Source of the DNA: JANRKF01 sp033763575
Lineage (GTDB): Bacteria; Pseudomonadota; Alphaproteobacteria; Rickettsiales; SXRF01
DNA: 64,000 nt
Direction of reading: 5' to 3'
NCBI GenBank assembly: GCA_033763575.1
Contig: JANRKF010000026.1
Coordinates: forward strand, 1-64,000
Below the pieces are notes generated by a model. That model was not told where the DNA came from, did not search any database, and worked only from the letters and a program-made list of their open reading frames with translations. Position numbers and translations under genes: made by a program. Shown one piece after another: positions 39,387 to 48,580 of the stretch; positions within the stretch are counted from its first letter, which is position 1; every line of letters starts with the position of its first letter.

Positions 39387-40283
39387 TTATACCGCCTCAG
39401 CCCCCGAAATAATCTCAATCAATTCTTTCGTAATCGCCGCTTGCCGCGTGCGGTTATATTTCAGGTTCAGGCGCTTGATCATGTCACCGGCATTGCGGGT
39501 GGCGTTATCCATCGCGGTCATGCGCGCACCCTGCTCGGAAGCGGAGTTTTCCAGAAGCGCCTTATAGAGCTGCACGCCGAGATTTTTCGGCAGCAGATCG
39601 GCGAGGATTTCTTCTTCCTCCGGTTCGTATTCATATACCCCCGCACTTGTTGCGGGGTCTGGTACGGATGAAACCGGACCCCGCCATTCGGCGGGGCTAA
39701 GCGGCACCAATTGCTGCCATGTCACTTCCTGCGAAATCGCCGATTTGAATTTACTGTACACCACCGCGCATACATCAAATTCACCGGCCTCAAGCCTTTT
39801 CAACACCTCGGCCACGACGATTTCAACATCGCCATAGGTCATTTTTTTCTTAAGCACATCGAGTTTACCAATGGTAAGCTCCCTAAATTCTGCCTGCAGC
39901 TGCTCATAGCCTTTGCGGCCGATAAAGAGCAGCTTCACCTTTTTCCCGTCGGCCTGCAATTTATGCACATGGCGCCGCGTCGCCCTTACCAGATTGCCGT
40001 TGAACCCGCCGCAAAGACCGCGATCGGACGTGGCGATAATTAATAGATGCGTGTGGTTTTTGCCGGTGCCGAAAAGCAGCTTCGGCCCGTGTGCGCCCTC
40101 AGGAATCGAGGAGGCGAGGCTTGCCACCATCCGCTCCATCGCCTCGGCATAGGGGCGGGCATTTTCCGCCTGCTCACGCGCGCGCTTCAGCTTCGCCGCC
40201 GCCACCACCTTCATGGCCTTGGTGATCTTCTGCGTATTCTTCACGCTTTTGATGCGGTTTTTGAGGTCTTTTAAGCTAGGCAT
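39387..40283 (-). CDS. atpG: ATP synthase F1 subunit gamma, with in-frame palindromic element
   Basis: 298 residues. N-terminal helix MPSLKDLKNRIKSVKNTQKI, conserved SDRGLCGGFNGN, and C-terminal helix ASEQGARMTAMDNATRNAGDMI...YNRTRQAAITKELIEIISGA are intact. Residues about 195-216 (LSPAEWRGPVSSVPDPATSA) are encoded by the double-hairpin element and sit in the globular part, away from the rotor coiled coil. The first 59 nt are duplicated (81% identical) at 40801-40859 beyond two small foreign-looking genes. The start abuts the DUF2283 stop (TAAATG), so coupling is likely. Confidence 0.96.
   Translation of the reverse strand: MPSLKDLKNRIKSVKNTQKITKAMKVVAAAKLKRAREQAENARPYAEAMERMVASLASSIPEGAHGPKLLFGTGKNHTHLLIIATSDRGLCGGFNGNLVRATRRHVHKLQADGKKVKLLFIGRKGYEQLQAEFRELTIGKLDVLKKKMTYGDVEIVVAEVLKRLEAGEFDVCAVVYSKFKSAISQEVTWQQLVPLSPAEWRGPVSSVPDPATSAGVYEYEPEEEEILADLLPKNLGVQLYKALLENSASEQGARMTAMDNATRNAGDMIKRLNLKYNRTRQAAITKELIEIISGAEAV
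39639..39696. repeat. Double-hairpin palindromic element inside atpG
   Basis: CCCCGCACTTGTTGCGGGG (39639-39657) and CCCCGCCATTCGGCGGGG (39679-39696), translated in frame. Nearly the same as the copy just downstream at 39318-39380. Confidence 0.92.
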
Positions 40284-40514
40284 TTAGATTGGAAATTCCT
40301 GTTGAAATTTGGTTGCTACATTTAAAAAATGCAAAACGCCGCCATCGGCTTTTAACTGTTCATTGGCATTGAGTAATTCAATGCCGTACAGTGCGCCATT
40401 GGGAGCGAGGTCAATGTTGACATCGCCGGAAAGCTCTATCGTTTCCACACCGGTCATTTTTGGCATGAAACGTATATAGGCGATATTGTTTTCAGGGTCA
40501 TGTCGAATATCCAT
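40284..40514 (-). CDS. DUF2283 protein
   Basis: 76 residues: MDIRHDPENNIAYIRF, ETIELSGDVNIDLAPNGALYGIELLNANEQL. This is the DUF2283 pattern (an N-terminal strand pair, then a strongly conserved acidic D-x-G-x-hydrophobic-G-I-E segment). GAGGAGG lies 7-8 nt upstream. Members commonly follow a DUF4258 gene, as here, and such pairs behave as mobile accessory, possibly toxin-antitoxin-like modules; that role is inferred. It lies between two copies of the atpG 5' end. Confidence 0.82.
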   Translation of the reverse strand: MDIRHDPENNIAYIRFMPKMTGVETIELSGDVNIDLAPNGALYGIELLNANEQLKADGGVLHFLNVATKFQQEFPI

Positions 40515-40516
40515 AG

Positions 40517-40795
40517 TTACGCCTCCTCTTTCCCTATATATTTGACGATCACGGTGACCACGCGCATTTCGCTCCCGCGTCTTGCAACGATAGCATTCAC
40601 TTGCTTCGTTGTATAGCGGCGTCCGCGCCACACGCCGTCAAATCTCAAATTTTTCATATAACGCATTCGTCCTATCTTAGCCGGTATCATGTCGCCTTCT
40701 CTCACCGTTCTTTCCACTTCCTCAACCGACGCACCCCGCTCTTCCATGGCCTCAAGCGCATGATCGAGAATAATAATTTTAACAGATTCAACCAT
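40517..40795 (-). CDS. DUF4258 protein
   Basis: 92 residues: LDHALEAMEERGASVEEVERTVREGDMI, then RYMKNLRFDGVWRGRRYTTKQVNAIVARRGSEMRVVTVIVKYIG. The S/DxHA..RM..RGI-like helix, an arginine-rich centre and VTVI strand are DUF4258 traits; some authors relate the fold to RelE/BECR-type RNases. The ATG lies inside the 23-codon atpG remnant, whose TGA is 3 nt downstream, a setup for reinitiation. Two nucleotides separate it from the DUF2283 gene. Confidence 0.8.
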   Translation of the reverse strand: MVESVKIIILDHALEAMEERGASVEEVERTVREGDMIPAKIGRMRYMKNLRFDGVWRGRRYTTKQVNAIVARRGSEMRVVTVIVKYIGKEEA

Positions 40796-40859
40796 TATAA
40801 ATCTTCTGCGTATTTTTGACCGATTTGATGCGGTTTTTGAGGTCTTTGAGTGATGGCAT
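40788..40859 (-). pseudogene. Remnant of a second atpG 5' end (23 codons)
   Basis: Frame reads MPSLKDLKNRIKSVKNTQK, identical to the first 19 residues of AtpG, then IYNG and a TGA. Its 59 nt at 40801-40859 align with 40225-40283 at 48 of 59 positions, and all 11 differences fall at synonymous positions. It lies directly downstream of atpA where atpG should begin. Beyond codon 20 homology stops abruptly at the cassette boundary. It may now act only as a leader for the DUF4258 gene. Confidence 0.9.
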
Positions 40860-40864
40860 CTAAA

Positions 40865-40991
40865 CCCCGCACTTGTTGCGGGGTCTGATCCCGGCTGCAC
40901 ACACTGTAAACACAAAAAATTCCATTTTCATTTCTATCAATAGATCCTATACCGGACCCCGCAATGCGCCGCTAAAGCGGCTTATGCGGGG
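40865..40991. repeat. Split double-hairpin palindromic element after atpA
   Basis: CCCCGCACTTGTTGCGGGG (40865-40883) and a longer hairpin with CCCCGCAATGCGCCGC/GCGGCTTATGCGGGG (40957-40991). The arms are separated by about 73 nt of AT-rich sequence rather than the usual 15-50. The second arm matches the variant upstream of hisA. Confidence 0.85.
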
Positions 40992-40993
40992 TT

Positions 40994-42523
<1,530 letters not shown>

Positions 42524-42540
42524 AGTGTTAAGGCTCCTGT

Positions 42541-43092
42541 TTATGCCGCTTTTAATGTGTGTTCTAACCGTTGTAATTTACCGGCGAGCGATGCATCAAG
42601 CTGCACGCTGCCGATTTTCACCATCACGCCGCCCAGCAATTTGGGGTCCTGCGCGCTGGTGAGATTGATTTTCTTGCCGGTGGCCTTGCCGAGATGCTCG
42701 GCTACCAGCGCCATTTCTTCCTTGCCGGCGGGCTTTGCTGTTACCATCTCCGCTGAAAGCTCGCCACGCGCCTCTTCGGCTTTTTTAGCGAACTGGCGGC
42801 TGATTTCAGCGATTAAATCCAATCGCTTGGCTTGTGCGAGCGTGACCAGGAACGCCTTGGTCACCGCATGGGCCGCGAAGCTGTCGGCCAGCGCCGCCAC
42901 CACCTGCGCCTGCTGTTTGGCGCCAAGCAATGGACTCGCCAGAAAATCGGCAAAGCCCTTATCGCTCTTCGCGGCGCGTGCCAGGTCGTGCATATCTTTT
43001 TCCACCGGCACCAGCGCCGACGCCGCGCTCGCCACGTCAAAAAGAGCGCTCACATAGCGCGAGGCAATCTGTATTTCACCGGAATTTTTCAT
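42541..43092 (-). CDS. atpH: ATP synthase F1 subunit delta
   Basis: 183 residues. N-terminal helical domain (IASRYVSALFDVASAASAL...FLASPLLGAKQQAQVVAALADSF) binding F1, then the C-terminal region ending LLGGVMVKIGSVQLDASLAGKLQRLEHTL, the classic OSCP/delta signature. First gene of the F1 operon, preceded by a candidate promoter. No atpB/E/F genes are in the window, as expected for alphaproteobacteria. Confidence 0.95.
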   Translation of the reverse strand: MKNSGEIQIASRYVSALFDVASAASALVPVEKDMHDLARAAKSDKGFADFLASPLLGAKQQAQVVAALADSFAAHAVTKAFLVTLAQAKRLDLIAEISRQFAKKAEEARGELSAEMVTAKPAGKEEMALVAEHLGKATGKKINLTSAQDPKLLGGVMVKIGSVQLDASLAGKLQRLEHTLKAA

Positions 43093-43125
43093 CGTTTGGC
43101 AGGTCGTTATATTGAAAGGACGCTG

Positions 43126-43154
43126 AAGCTAGGCGATAATTGCCTAAGCCTCAA
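43126..43154 (-). promoter_or_regulatory. Candidate promoter of the atp operon
   Basis: On the minus strand TTGAGG, a 17-nt spacer, TAGCTT, with the -10 box about 33 nt before the atpH ATG. Visual assignment. Confidence 0.45.
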
Positions 43155-43261
43155 GCGAAAAAATCGCGGGTGAATTATCATGCCAGCGAATGAATGGCAA
43201 GGAATACCTGAAAACTGAATTTATTTATGCGAATGCAGCAACATGATCCCACCATGGGACA

Positions 43262-45328
43262 TTACAAAAACGACATGGGATCGATATCGATTTTAATCCG
43301 CACCGAGCGCGGCGCTTTAACGCCTTCCACCCAATCCTGCATATAGTTCGGCAGGTTAATGTTGCGCGGGGCTTTCACCAGGAAACGGTAGCGATATTTT
43401 CCTCGCAGCATATAGAGCGGGGCGGGGGCGGGGCCGTAGGTGGTGATGAGTGGTGAGTGGTGAGTGGTGAGTGAAGCAAGTTTTTTGGTGGTCGCAATGA
43501 CCTCTTCCTCCTTATGGCCCTCGATAATCAGCGCAGAGAGGCGCGAGAAGGGCGGCATATCGGCGGTTTTGCGCGCCTCCAGCTCGGCGGCAAAAAACGC
43601 ATCCCTGCCACCCTCGGCCAGCGCCTGCATCACCGGATGGTCGGGAATATAACTTTGCAGATACACATGGCCGCGAACCTGCTCACGCCCCGCCCGCCCG
43701 GAAATCTGGTGCAGGAGCTGGTAGGTTTTCTCCGCCGCCCGAAGATCGCCGCCGGAAAGCCCCAGATCGGCATCGACCACCCCCACCACCGCCAGGCCGC
43801 CGAAATGGTGGCCCTTGGCGATCATCTGGGTGCCGACCAGAATATCGATTTCGCGTTTTTCCATCGCCTCGATAATCCGCGAAAGCTCGCTGTGGCTGGT
43901 CGCCGAATCGCTGGCAAGGGTCGCCACCCGTGCCTGTGGCATGAGCGTGGTGATCTCCTCGAATATCCGCTCCACGCCGGGACCGCACGCATGCAGCGTA
44001 TTCTCGCTTTTGCATTCCGGGCAGGCAGAAGGCAGGGGAATGTGGTAGTCGCAATGATGGCAAGTAAGATGACAGGGGAATTGAGGAATTGAGGAATTGA
44101 GGAATTCTTTTTTTTCGTCATTTCTCCATTTCTTCAATTCTTCATTTCCTCTTTTTTTCTGATGCATCACCAGCCACGCCGAGCAGTGCGGGCATTGGAA
44201 GCGGTGGCCGCAATGGCGGCAAAGCACCAGCGGGGCATAACCACGGCGGTTGAGGAATAGCATCGCCTGGTGACCCTGCGCCAGCGCATCGGCAATCGCA
44301 GTTCGCAGCGGCTGCGAAATAAACGAATCGCGATCGAGTTTTTCAGCACGCATATCGATGAGGTGAATCGAAGGCATATGCGCCTCGGCATGACGAGAGG
44401 TGAGCGTCACCTCGCTATATTTCCCCGCCTGCACATTGGCCACCGATTCGAGGCTGGGCGTCGCCGATACCAGCACCACCGGGAAATGCTCATGCTGGGC
44501 GCGGGCAATCGCCATGTCGCGGGCGTGATACATCACCCCTTCTTCCTGCTTATAGGAACCATCATGCTCCTCATCGACCACGATCATGGAAAGATGGGGA
44601 TAGGGCAGGAACAAAGCCGAGCGGGCACCGACCACCACCCGCGCATGCCCGGTCGCAATCGCCTGCCACGCCGCCCGCCGCCGCGCCGGGGTCACGTTGG
44701 AATGCCACAAGACCGGCGCCACGCCGAAACGTTCCTCAAAGCGCGAGAGCCATTGCACCGAAAGCGCGATCTCCGGCAAGAGCACCAACACCTGCCCCTG
44801 CGGATGGCGGGCGAGCTGTTCGGCAATCGCCGCAAAATACACTTCGGTTTTACCTGACCCGGTCACGCCATCGAGCAGGCTGATATGGAATCCTTCCCCG
44901 GATTTTCCCACCAGCAATTCTTTGGCAGCCTTTTGTTCCTTAGACAATTCCGCAATCGTAATATTCTCGTGATGAATAGCGGAAATCTGCGAAGCCGTGA
45001 CCCGCCCCTGCTTTTCAATATCGGCGATCGGCAGCGCCATCTTGATGACCGCGCCTTTCGGGGCGCCGTTATACCACGCCGTCCATTGCAGAAATTTGCG
45101 AAACTGTTTCGAAAGCGGCGGAAATTCATCGTGCACCTGCAGAATGGATTTAATTTTCCCGGGATCGACACCGCCACGGCCCGCGCCCCACACCACGCCC
45201 AGCGTATGCTTGCTGCCGAGCGGCACGGTGACAATCGTTCCTACCGGCGCGGCCATACCTTCCGGCACACGGTAATCGAAGCCGTGGTCCAGCGCATTGG
45301 GAAGAAGAACTTCGACGAGATCGGTCAT
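43262..45328 (-). CDS. priA: Primosomal helicase PriA, two array-derived insertions
   Basis: 688 residues, replication restart helicase. Walker A GVTGSGKT (154-161), DEEH box (252-255), SATPSLES, and the later GTQMIAKGHHF and QISGRAGR motifs. The zinc-binding domain CRHCGHRFQCPHC...CHHCDYHIPLPSACPEC is interrupted at about 391-419 by KRGNEELKKW to NSSIPQFP, encoded by a GAATTGAA octamer hairpin; all eight cysteines remain. A second insertion, SLTTHHSPLIT, lies near the C-terminus. The ATG at 45328 directly touches an upstream heptamer array and lacks a ribosome binding site. Confidence 0.95.
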   Translation of the reverse strand: MTDLVEVLLPNALDHGFDYRVPEGMAAPVGTIVTVPLGSKHTLGVVWGAGRGGVDPGKIKSILQVHDEFPPLSKQFRKFLQWTAWYNGAPKGAVIKMALPIADIEKQGRVTASQISAIHHENITIAELSKEQKAAKELLVGKSGEGFHISLLDGVTGSGKTEVYFAAIAEQLARHPQGQVLVLLPEIALSVQWLSRFEERFGVAPVLWHSNVTPARRRAAWQAIATGHARVVVGARSALFLPYPHLSMIVVDEEHDGSYKQEEGVMYHARDMAIARAQHEHFPVVLVSATPSLESVANVQAGKYSEVTLTSRHAEAHMPSIHLIDMRAEKLDRDSFISQPLRTAIADALAQGHQAMLFLNRRGYAPLVLCRHCGHRFQCPHCSAWLVMHQKKRGNEELKKWRNDEKKEFLNSSIPQFPCHLTCHHCDYHIPLPSACPECKSENTLHACGPGVERIFEEITTLMPQARVATLASDSATSHSELSRIIEAMEKREIDILVGTQMIAKGHHFGGLAVVGVVDADLGLSGGDLRAAEKTYQLLHQISGRAGREQVRGHVYLQSYIPDHPVMQALAEGGRDAFFAAELEARKTADMPPFSRLSALIIEGHKEEEVIATTKKLASLTTHHSPLITTYGPAPAPLYMLRGKYRYRFLVKAPRNINLPNYMQDWVEGVKAPRSVRIKIDIDPMSFL
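43442..43476. repeat. Heptamer array inside priA (AGTGGTG x4)
   Basis: Steps GGTGATG, AGTGGTG, AGTGGTG, AGTGGTG, AGTGAAG. Reverse complement of the word seen in mnmE (24173). Confidence 0.92.
44076..44152. repeat. Octamer hairpin array inside the priA zinc domain (GAATTGAG family)
   Basis: GGAATTGA repeated three times on one side and TTCTTCAA/TTTCTCCA steps on the other, around a T-rich centre. Third member of the 8017/36444 family. Confidence 0.92.
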
Positions 45329-45409
45329 TAGTCTTTAGTTATTGGTCTTTGGTTGATGGTCAGCACTTTACCCCGACCAAAGGCCAAAGGCCAGCGACCA
45401 AAAACCACT
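45329..45409. repeat. Heptamer hairpin array between HIT gene and priA (TGGTCTT family)
   Basis: Left arm TAGTCTT, TAGTTAT, TGGTCTT, TGGTTGA, TGGTCAG; right arm GACCAAA, GGCCAAA, GGCCAGC, GACCAAA, AACCACT. It runs from inside the HIT stop codon to the base before the priA ATG, so it is the whole intergenic region. Confidence 0.93.
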
Positions 45410-45761
45410 AAAGCAAACCACCCATTTGCTTACCAGCGAGAATATGCACATGGAAGTGGAACACGCTCTGCGACGCATCCGCGCCATGGTTGGTGATGAG
45501 ACGGTAGCCGGATTCCAACACGCCAAGCTTCACCGCAATTTTTTGAATGGCGGCAAAAAACCCTTGCGACAGGGCAGGGGATGCATTTCGCGCAAAATCA
45601 TCAAACGATACAAACTCACCCTTCGGCAGCACCAGCACATGCACCGGCGCTTCGGGCTTGATGTCATGAAACGCAAAGGCAAATTCGTCCTCATACACCT
45701 TGTTACAGGGAATTTCCCCGCGGATGATTTTGGCGAAGATATTATTGGGGTCGTAGGTCAT
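45408..45761 (-). CDS. HIT family hydrolase
   Basis: 117 residues with the histidine triad HFHVH (FHFHVHILAGKQMGGLL) and the N-terminal NIFAKIIRGEIPCNKVYEDE typical of Hint/HinT-like purine nucleotide phosphoramidases. No insertion in the protein, but both its start and its stop codon lie in repeat arrays, and no Shine-Dalgarno sequence precedes the ATG. Upstream of priA on the same strand. Confidence 0.92.
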   Translation of the reverse strand: MTYDPNNIFAKIIRGEIPCNKVYEDEFAFAFHDIKPEAPVHVLVLPKGEFVSFDDFARNASPALSQGFFAAIQKIAVKLGVLESGYRLITNHGADASQSVFHFHVHILAGKQMGGLL

Positions 45762-45850
45762 AAGTGGTCATGGGTCATGAGTTTTGGGTCATGAGTATCG
45801 CAAAGATCAGAATCAAAATACCCACGACTCATGACCCGAGACCCATGACT
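45756..45850. repeat. Heptamer hairpin array between nitroreductase and HIT genes (CATGAGT family)
   Basis: Left arm GGTCATA, AGTGGTC, ATGGGTC, ATGAGTT, TTGGGTC, ATGAGTA; right arm ACTCATG, ACCCGAG, ACCCATG. The HIT start codon is inside the first unit. The units themselves contain overlapping ATGA start/stop signals. Same family as 54853-54940. Confidence 0.93.
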
Positions 45851-45853
45851 TTA

Positions 45854-46441
45854 TTACACTATCCTACACGCCTCCTCAAAAGTGAGTCGCGGATTTCTTG
45901 GATGCAGCTTAGCTGCATCGCCATAGCCGATATTGATGATGAAGTTGGATTTGACGGCGGTGCCGGCAAAAAATGCAGCATCGACCTTCGCATTATCGAA
46001 ACCGGAAATCGCGCCGGTATCCAGCCCGACCGCCCGCAGCGCCAGCAGGAAATAGGCGCCTTGCAGGGAGCTGTTGCGAAACGCCGTCGTCTCGATGAGC
46101 TTGTCATTTCCAACAAACCAGCTTTTCGCATCCGTATGCGGGAACAGCTTCGGCAGTTTTTCGTAAAACGCCATGTCCATCCCAATAATCGCAGTCGCAG
46201 CCGCCGTCATCGATTTCTCGACATTGCCCGCCGCTAAGCATGGCTTCAGCTTTTCCTTGGCTTCTTTCGACTTCACAAACACCACCCGCATCGGCGAGCA
46301 ATTAGCCGAGGTCGGGCACATTTTGGCAAGGTCGTAAGCCCGCGCAAGCAGCGCGTCATCCACCGGCTTATCCAGCCACACGCTGTGGGTATGGGCTTCG
46401 GTGAACAGGGTTTCGATATCTTGTGGGCTGATGGTGTTCAT
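45854..46441 (-). CDS. Nitroreductase family protein, RutE/malonic semialdehyde reductase-like
   Basis: 195 residues. The FMN-binding N-terminal region (AKMCPTSANCSPMRVVFVKSKEAKEKLKPCLA), SSLQGAYFLLALRAVGLDTGAISGFD and FIINIGYGDAAKLHPRNPRL match the HadB/RutE subgroup of flavin reductases. Physiological substrate is unknown because no rut genes are present. AAGGA lies upstream. It follows hisE by 3 nt, so may be cotranscribed with hisF-hisE. Confidence 0.88.
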   Translation of the reverse strand: MNTISPQDIETLFTEAHTHSVWLDKPVDDALLARAYDLAKMCPTSANCSPMRVVFVKSKEAKEKLKPCLAAGNVEKSMTAAATAIIGMDMAFYEKLPKLFPHTDAKSWFVGNDKLIETTAFRNSSLQGAYFLLALRAVGLDTGAISGFDNAKVDAAFFAGTAVKSNFIINIGYGDAAKLHPRNPRLTFEEACRIV

Positions 46442-46444
46442 GAT

Positions 46445-46768
46445 TTATTCCTTCATTTTACGGCGGGCCTTTTCATCAAGTCCCGAGGTTCCTTCGCGCT
46501 TTGAAAGCTCTTCCATCACGTCTGCCATGCTCACGCCCGCATCGGCAAGCAGCAGCAGCCAGTGGAAAATCATATCGGCGCTCTCACTCACGATTTCTTT
46601 TTTATCGCGCTTCATCGCCGCGATGATCGTTTCCACCGCTTCCTCGCCGAATTTCTGGGCGATTTTTTCCGTGCCCTGTTTCAGCCGCTTGGCGATGTAA
46701 GAGCTGTCGGGGTCGGCGCTTTTACGCTGTTCTATAATCGCTTCGAGTTTGGTTAATATGTCGCTCAT
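46445..46768 (-). CDS. hisE: Phosphoribosyl-ATP pyrophosphatase
   Basis: 107 residues, MazG-like fold. EKIAQKFGEEAVETIIAAMKRDKKEIVSESADMIFHWLLLL is the diagnostic metal-binding helix pair. Second step of histidine synthesis. Overlaps hisF by ATGA. The hisI cyclohydrolase, usually fused or near, is not in the window. Confidence 0.95.
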   Translation of the reverse strand: MSDILTKLEAIIEQRKSADPDSSYIAKRLKQGTEKIAQKFGEEAVETIIAAMKRDKKEIVSESADMIFHWLLLLADAGVSMADVMEELSKREGTSGLDEKARRKMKE

Positions 46769-47628
46769 GAATGCAGTCTTACTGGAATGCCTTCCCTTTG
46801 CATAGCCTCTTTTGCCTGGGCAACGCTAAACGTGCCGAAATGGAAAACAGACGCGGCGAGCACCGCATCCGCCTTGCCTTCGATCACCGCATCGACAAAG
46901 TGCGATAGCTCGCCGATGCCGCCGGAGGCAATGACGGGAATGGAAACCGCTTCCGAAACGGCGCGGGTCAGCTCCACATCCACGCCGATCTTGGTGCCGT
47001 CGCGATCCATCGAGGTGAGGAGTATTTCCCCGGCGCCATACGCCGCCATTTTTTTCGCCCACTCCACCGCATCGATACCGGTGGCGTTTCTGCCGCCATG
47101 GGTGAATATTTCAAACCTTTGGTCGCTCCCGGTACGCGCCTGCTGCGCGTCCCATGAAGCGCGCTCAAGGCTGGCTCGCGCTGCTGCGCTCCCATCACTC
47201 GCAACTTGCAACAGGGAACTTGGAACTCTCTTCGCATCCATGGCGACCACGATGCATTGATTGCCGAATTTCTCCGCCGCCTCACGCACGAATTCCGGGC
47301 GCTTCACCGCCTCGGTATTGATGGAAACTTTGTCGGCCCCGGCAAGCAGCAGCTTGCGTATATCGTCCAGCGTGCGCACGCCACCGCCCACGGTAAGCGG
47401 CATAAAACACGCCTCCGCCACCTTCGAAATCATATCATATAAAATGCCGCGATTATCCGAGCTCGCGGTAATATCGAGGAAGCATAATTCATCCGCCCCG
47501 CCGGCATCATAGAGTTTTGCCTGCTCAACCGGGTCACCCGCATCAACCAGCTCGACAAAGTTGATGCCTTTGACCACGCGGCCATCTTTGACATCCAGAC
47601 AGGGAATGATACGGGTTTTCAGGGTCAT
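46765..47628 (-). CDS. hisF: Imidazole glycerol phosphate synthase cyclase subunit, with 34-residue insertion
   Basis: 287 residues, about 30 more than usual. Catalytic aspartates are in CLDVKDGRVVKG (Asp12) and AMDAKRV (Asp131); phosphate sites TVGGGVR and ASGGIG are intact. Between AMDAKRV and FEIFTHGGR lies SSLLQVASDGSAAARASLE...GSDQ (about 136-169), which replaces the short normal loop just after the second catalytic aspartate. It is encoded by a heptamer array plus a duplicated CTGCTGCG(C)TCCCAT segment. This loop is at the active-site end of the barrel, so the effect on catalysis is of interest. Confidence 0.95.
   Translation of the reverse strand: MTLKTRIIPCLDVKDGRVVKGINFVELVDAGDPVEQAKLYDAGGADELCFLDITASSDNRGILYDMISKVAEACFMPLTVGGGVRTLDDIRKLLLAGADKVSINTEAVKRPEFVREAAEKFGNQCIVVAMDAKRVPSSLLQVASDGSAAARASLERASWDAQQARTGSDQRFEIFTHGGRNATGIDAVEWAKKMAAYGAGEILLTSMDRDGTKIGVDVELTRAVSEAVSIPVIASGGIGELSHFVDAVIEGKADAVLAASVFHFGTFSVAQAKEAMQREGIPVRLHS
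47130..47228. repeat. Composite repeat inside hisF
   Basis: A GCAACTT, GCAACAG, GGAACTT, GGAACTC heptamer run (47201-47228) is preceded by two similar blocks, CGCGCCTGCTGCGCGTCCCAT and CGCGCTGCTGCGCTCCCAT. The heptamer word is shared with leuS (33369). Confidence 0.85.
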
Positions 47629-47678
47629 TGCGCCGCGAGAGTAACAAAGGAATCGTCACTCTGCAAACGGCAAACGCC

Positions 47679-48563
47679 CTACGCTGCTTTCTTTTTGAGC
47701 AGTTCGGCCATGGTGCGGCCCAGCGCCGCCGGTGAATCCGACACCATAATGCCCGCCGATTTCATCGCCTCGATCTTATCATCCGCACCGCCCTTGCCGC
47801 CGGACACAATCGCCCCGGCATGGCCCATGCGGCGGCCCGGAGGCGCCGTGCGCCCGGCGATAAAGCCGACCACCGGTTTTTTGATTTTGCTGTCTTTCAG
47901 GAATTGCGCCGCCTGCTCTTCCGCATCGCCGCCGATTTCGCCGATCATCACGATGGCCTGGGTGGCGTCGTCACGCAGGAATAAATCGAGCACATCGATG
48001 AAGTTGGTGCCGTTTACCGGGTCGCCGCCGATGCCGACGCAGGTCGACTGCCCGAAACCTTCAGCGGAAGTTTGCGCAACGGCTTCATAGGTGAGCGTGC
48101 CGGAACGCGAGACAATACCGATCGTTCCTTTTTTATGGATATGGCCGGGCATGATGCCGATCTTGCATTCTTCCGGGGTGATGACGCCGGGGCAGTTCGG
48201 TCCGACCAAACGTGTTTTACTTCCGGAAAGGGCGCGTTTTACCTTCACCATATCCAGCACCGGAATACCTTCGGTGATGCAGATGACCAACTCAAGTTCC
48301 GCGTCGATCGCCTCTAAAATCGCATCGGCGGCGAATTTCGGCGGCACGTAAATGACCGAGGCATTGGCCTGGGTTTTGGCTTTGGCTTCTTCCACCGTGT
48401 CGAACACCGGCAGGTTAATATGGGTAGTGCCGCCCTTGCCGGGAGTGACGCCACCGACCATCTTGGTGCCATACGCCACCGCCTGTTCGGAGTGATAGGT
48501 GCCTTCGCGGCCAGTGAAACCCTGACAGATGACTTTGGTGTTTTTATTAATTAAAATGGACAT
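47679..48563 (-). CDS. sucD: Succinyl-CoA synthetase subunit alpha
   Basis: 294 residues. CoA-binding Rossmann start (ILINKNTKVICQGFTGREGTYHS), GPNCPGVITPEECKIGIMPGHIHKKG, and the phosphohistidine in GRRMGHAGAIVSGGKG. TCA-cycle conversion of succinyl-CoA to succinate with NTP formation, together with SucC. AAGGAG precedes the start. Separated from sucC by a double-hairpin element. Confidence 0.97.
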   Translation of the reverse strand: MSILINKNTKVICQGFTGREGTYHSEQAVAYGTKMVGGVTPGKGGTTHINLPVFDTVEEAKAKTQANASVIYVPPKFAADAILEAIDAELELVICITEGIPVLDMVKVKRALSGSKTRLVGPNCPGVITPEECKIGIMPGHIHKKGTIGIVSRSGTLTYEAVAQTSAEGFGQSTCVGIGGDPVNGTNFIDVLDLFLRDDATQAIVMIGEIGGDAEEQAAQFLKDSKIKKPVVGFIAGRTAPPGRRMGHAGAIVSGGKGGADDKIEAMKSAGIMVSDSPAALGRTMAELLKKKAA

Positions 48564-48580
48564 TTTATTCTCCTTACAAG

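Noticed and set aside
40517..40795. Naming DUF4258-DUF2283 as a proven toxin-antitoxin system
   Set aside because: The pairing and mobility are suggestive, but no toxicity motif can be demonstrated from sequence alone.
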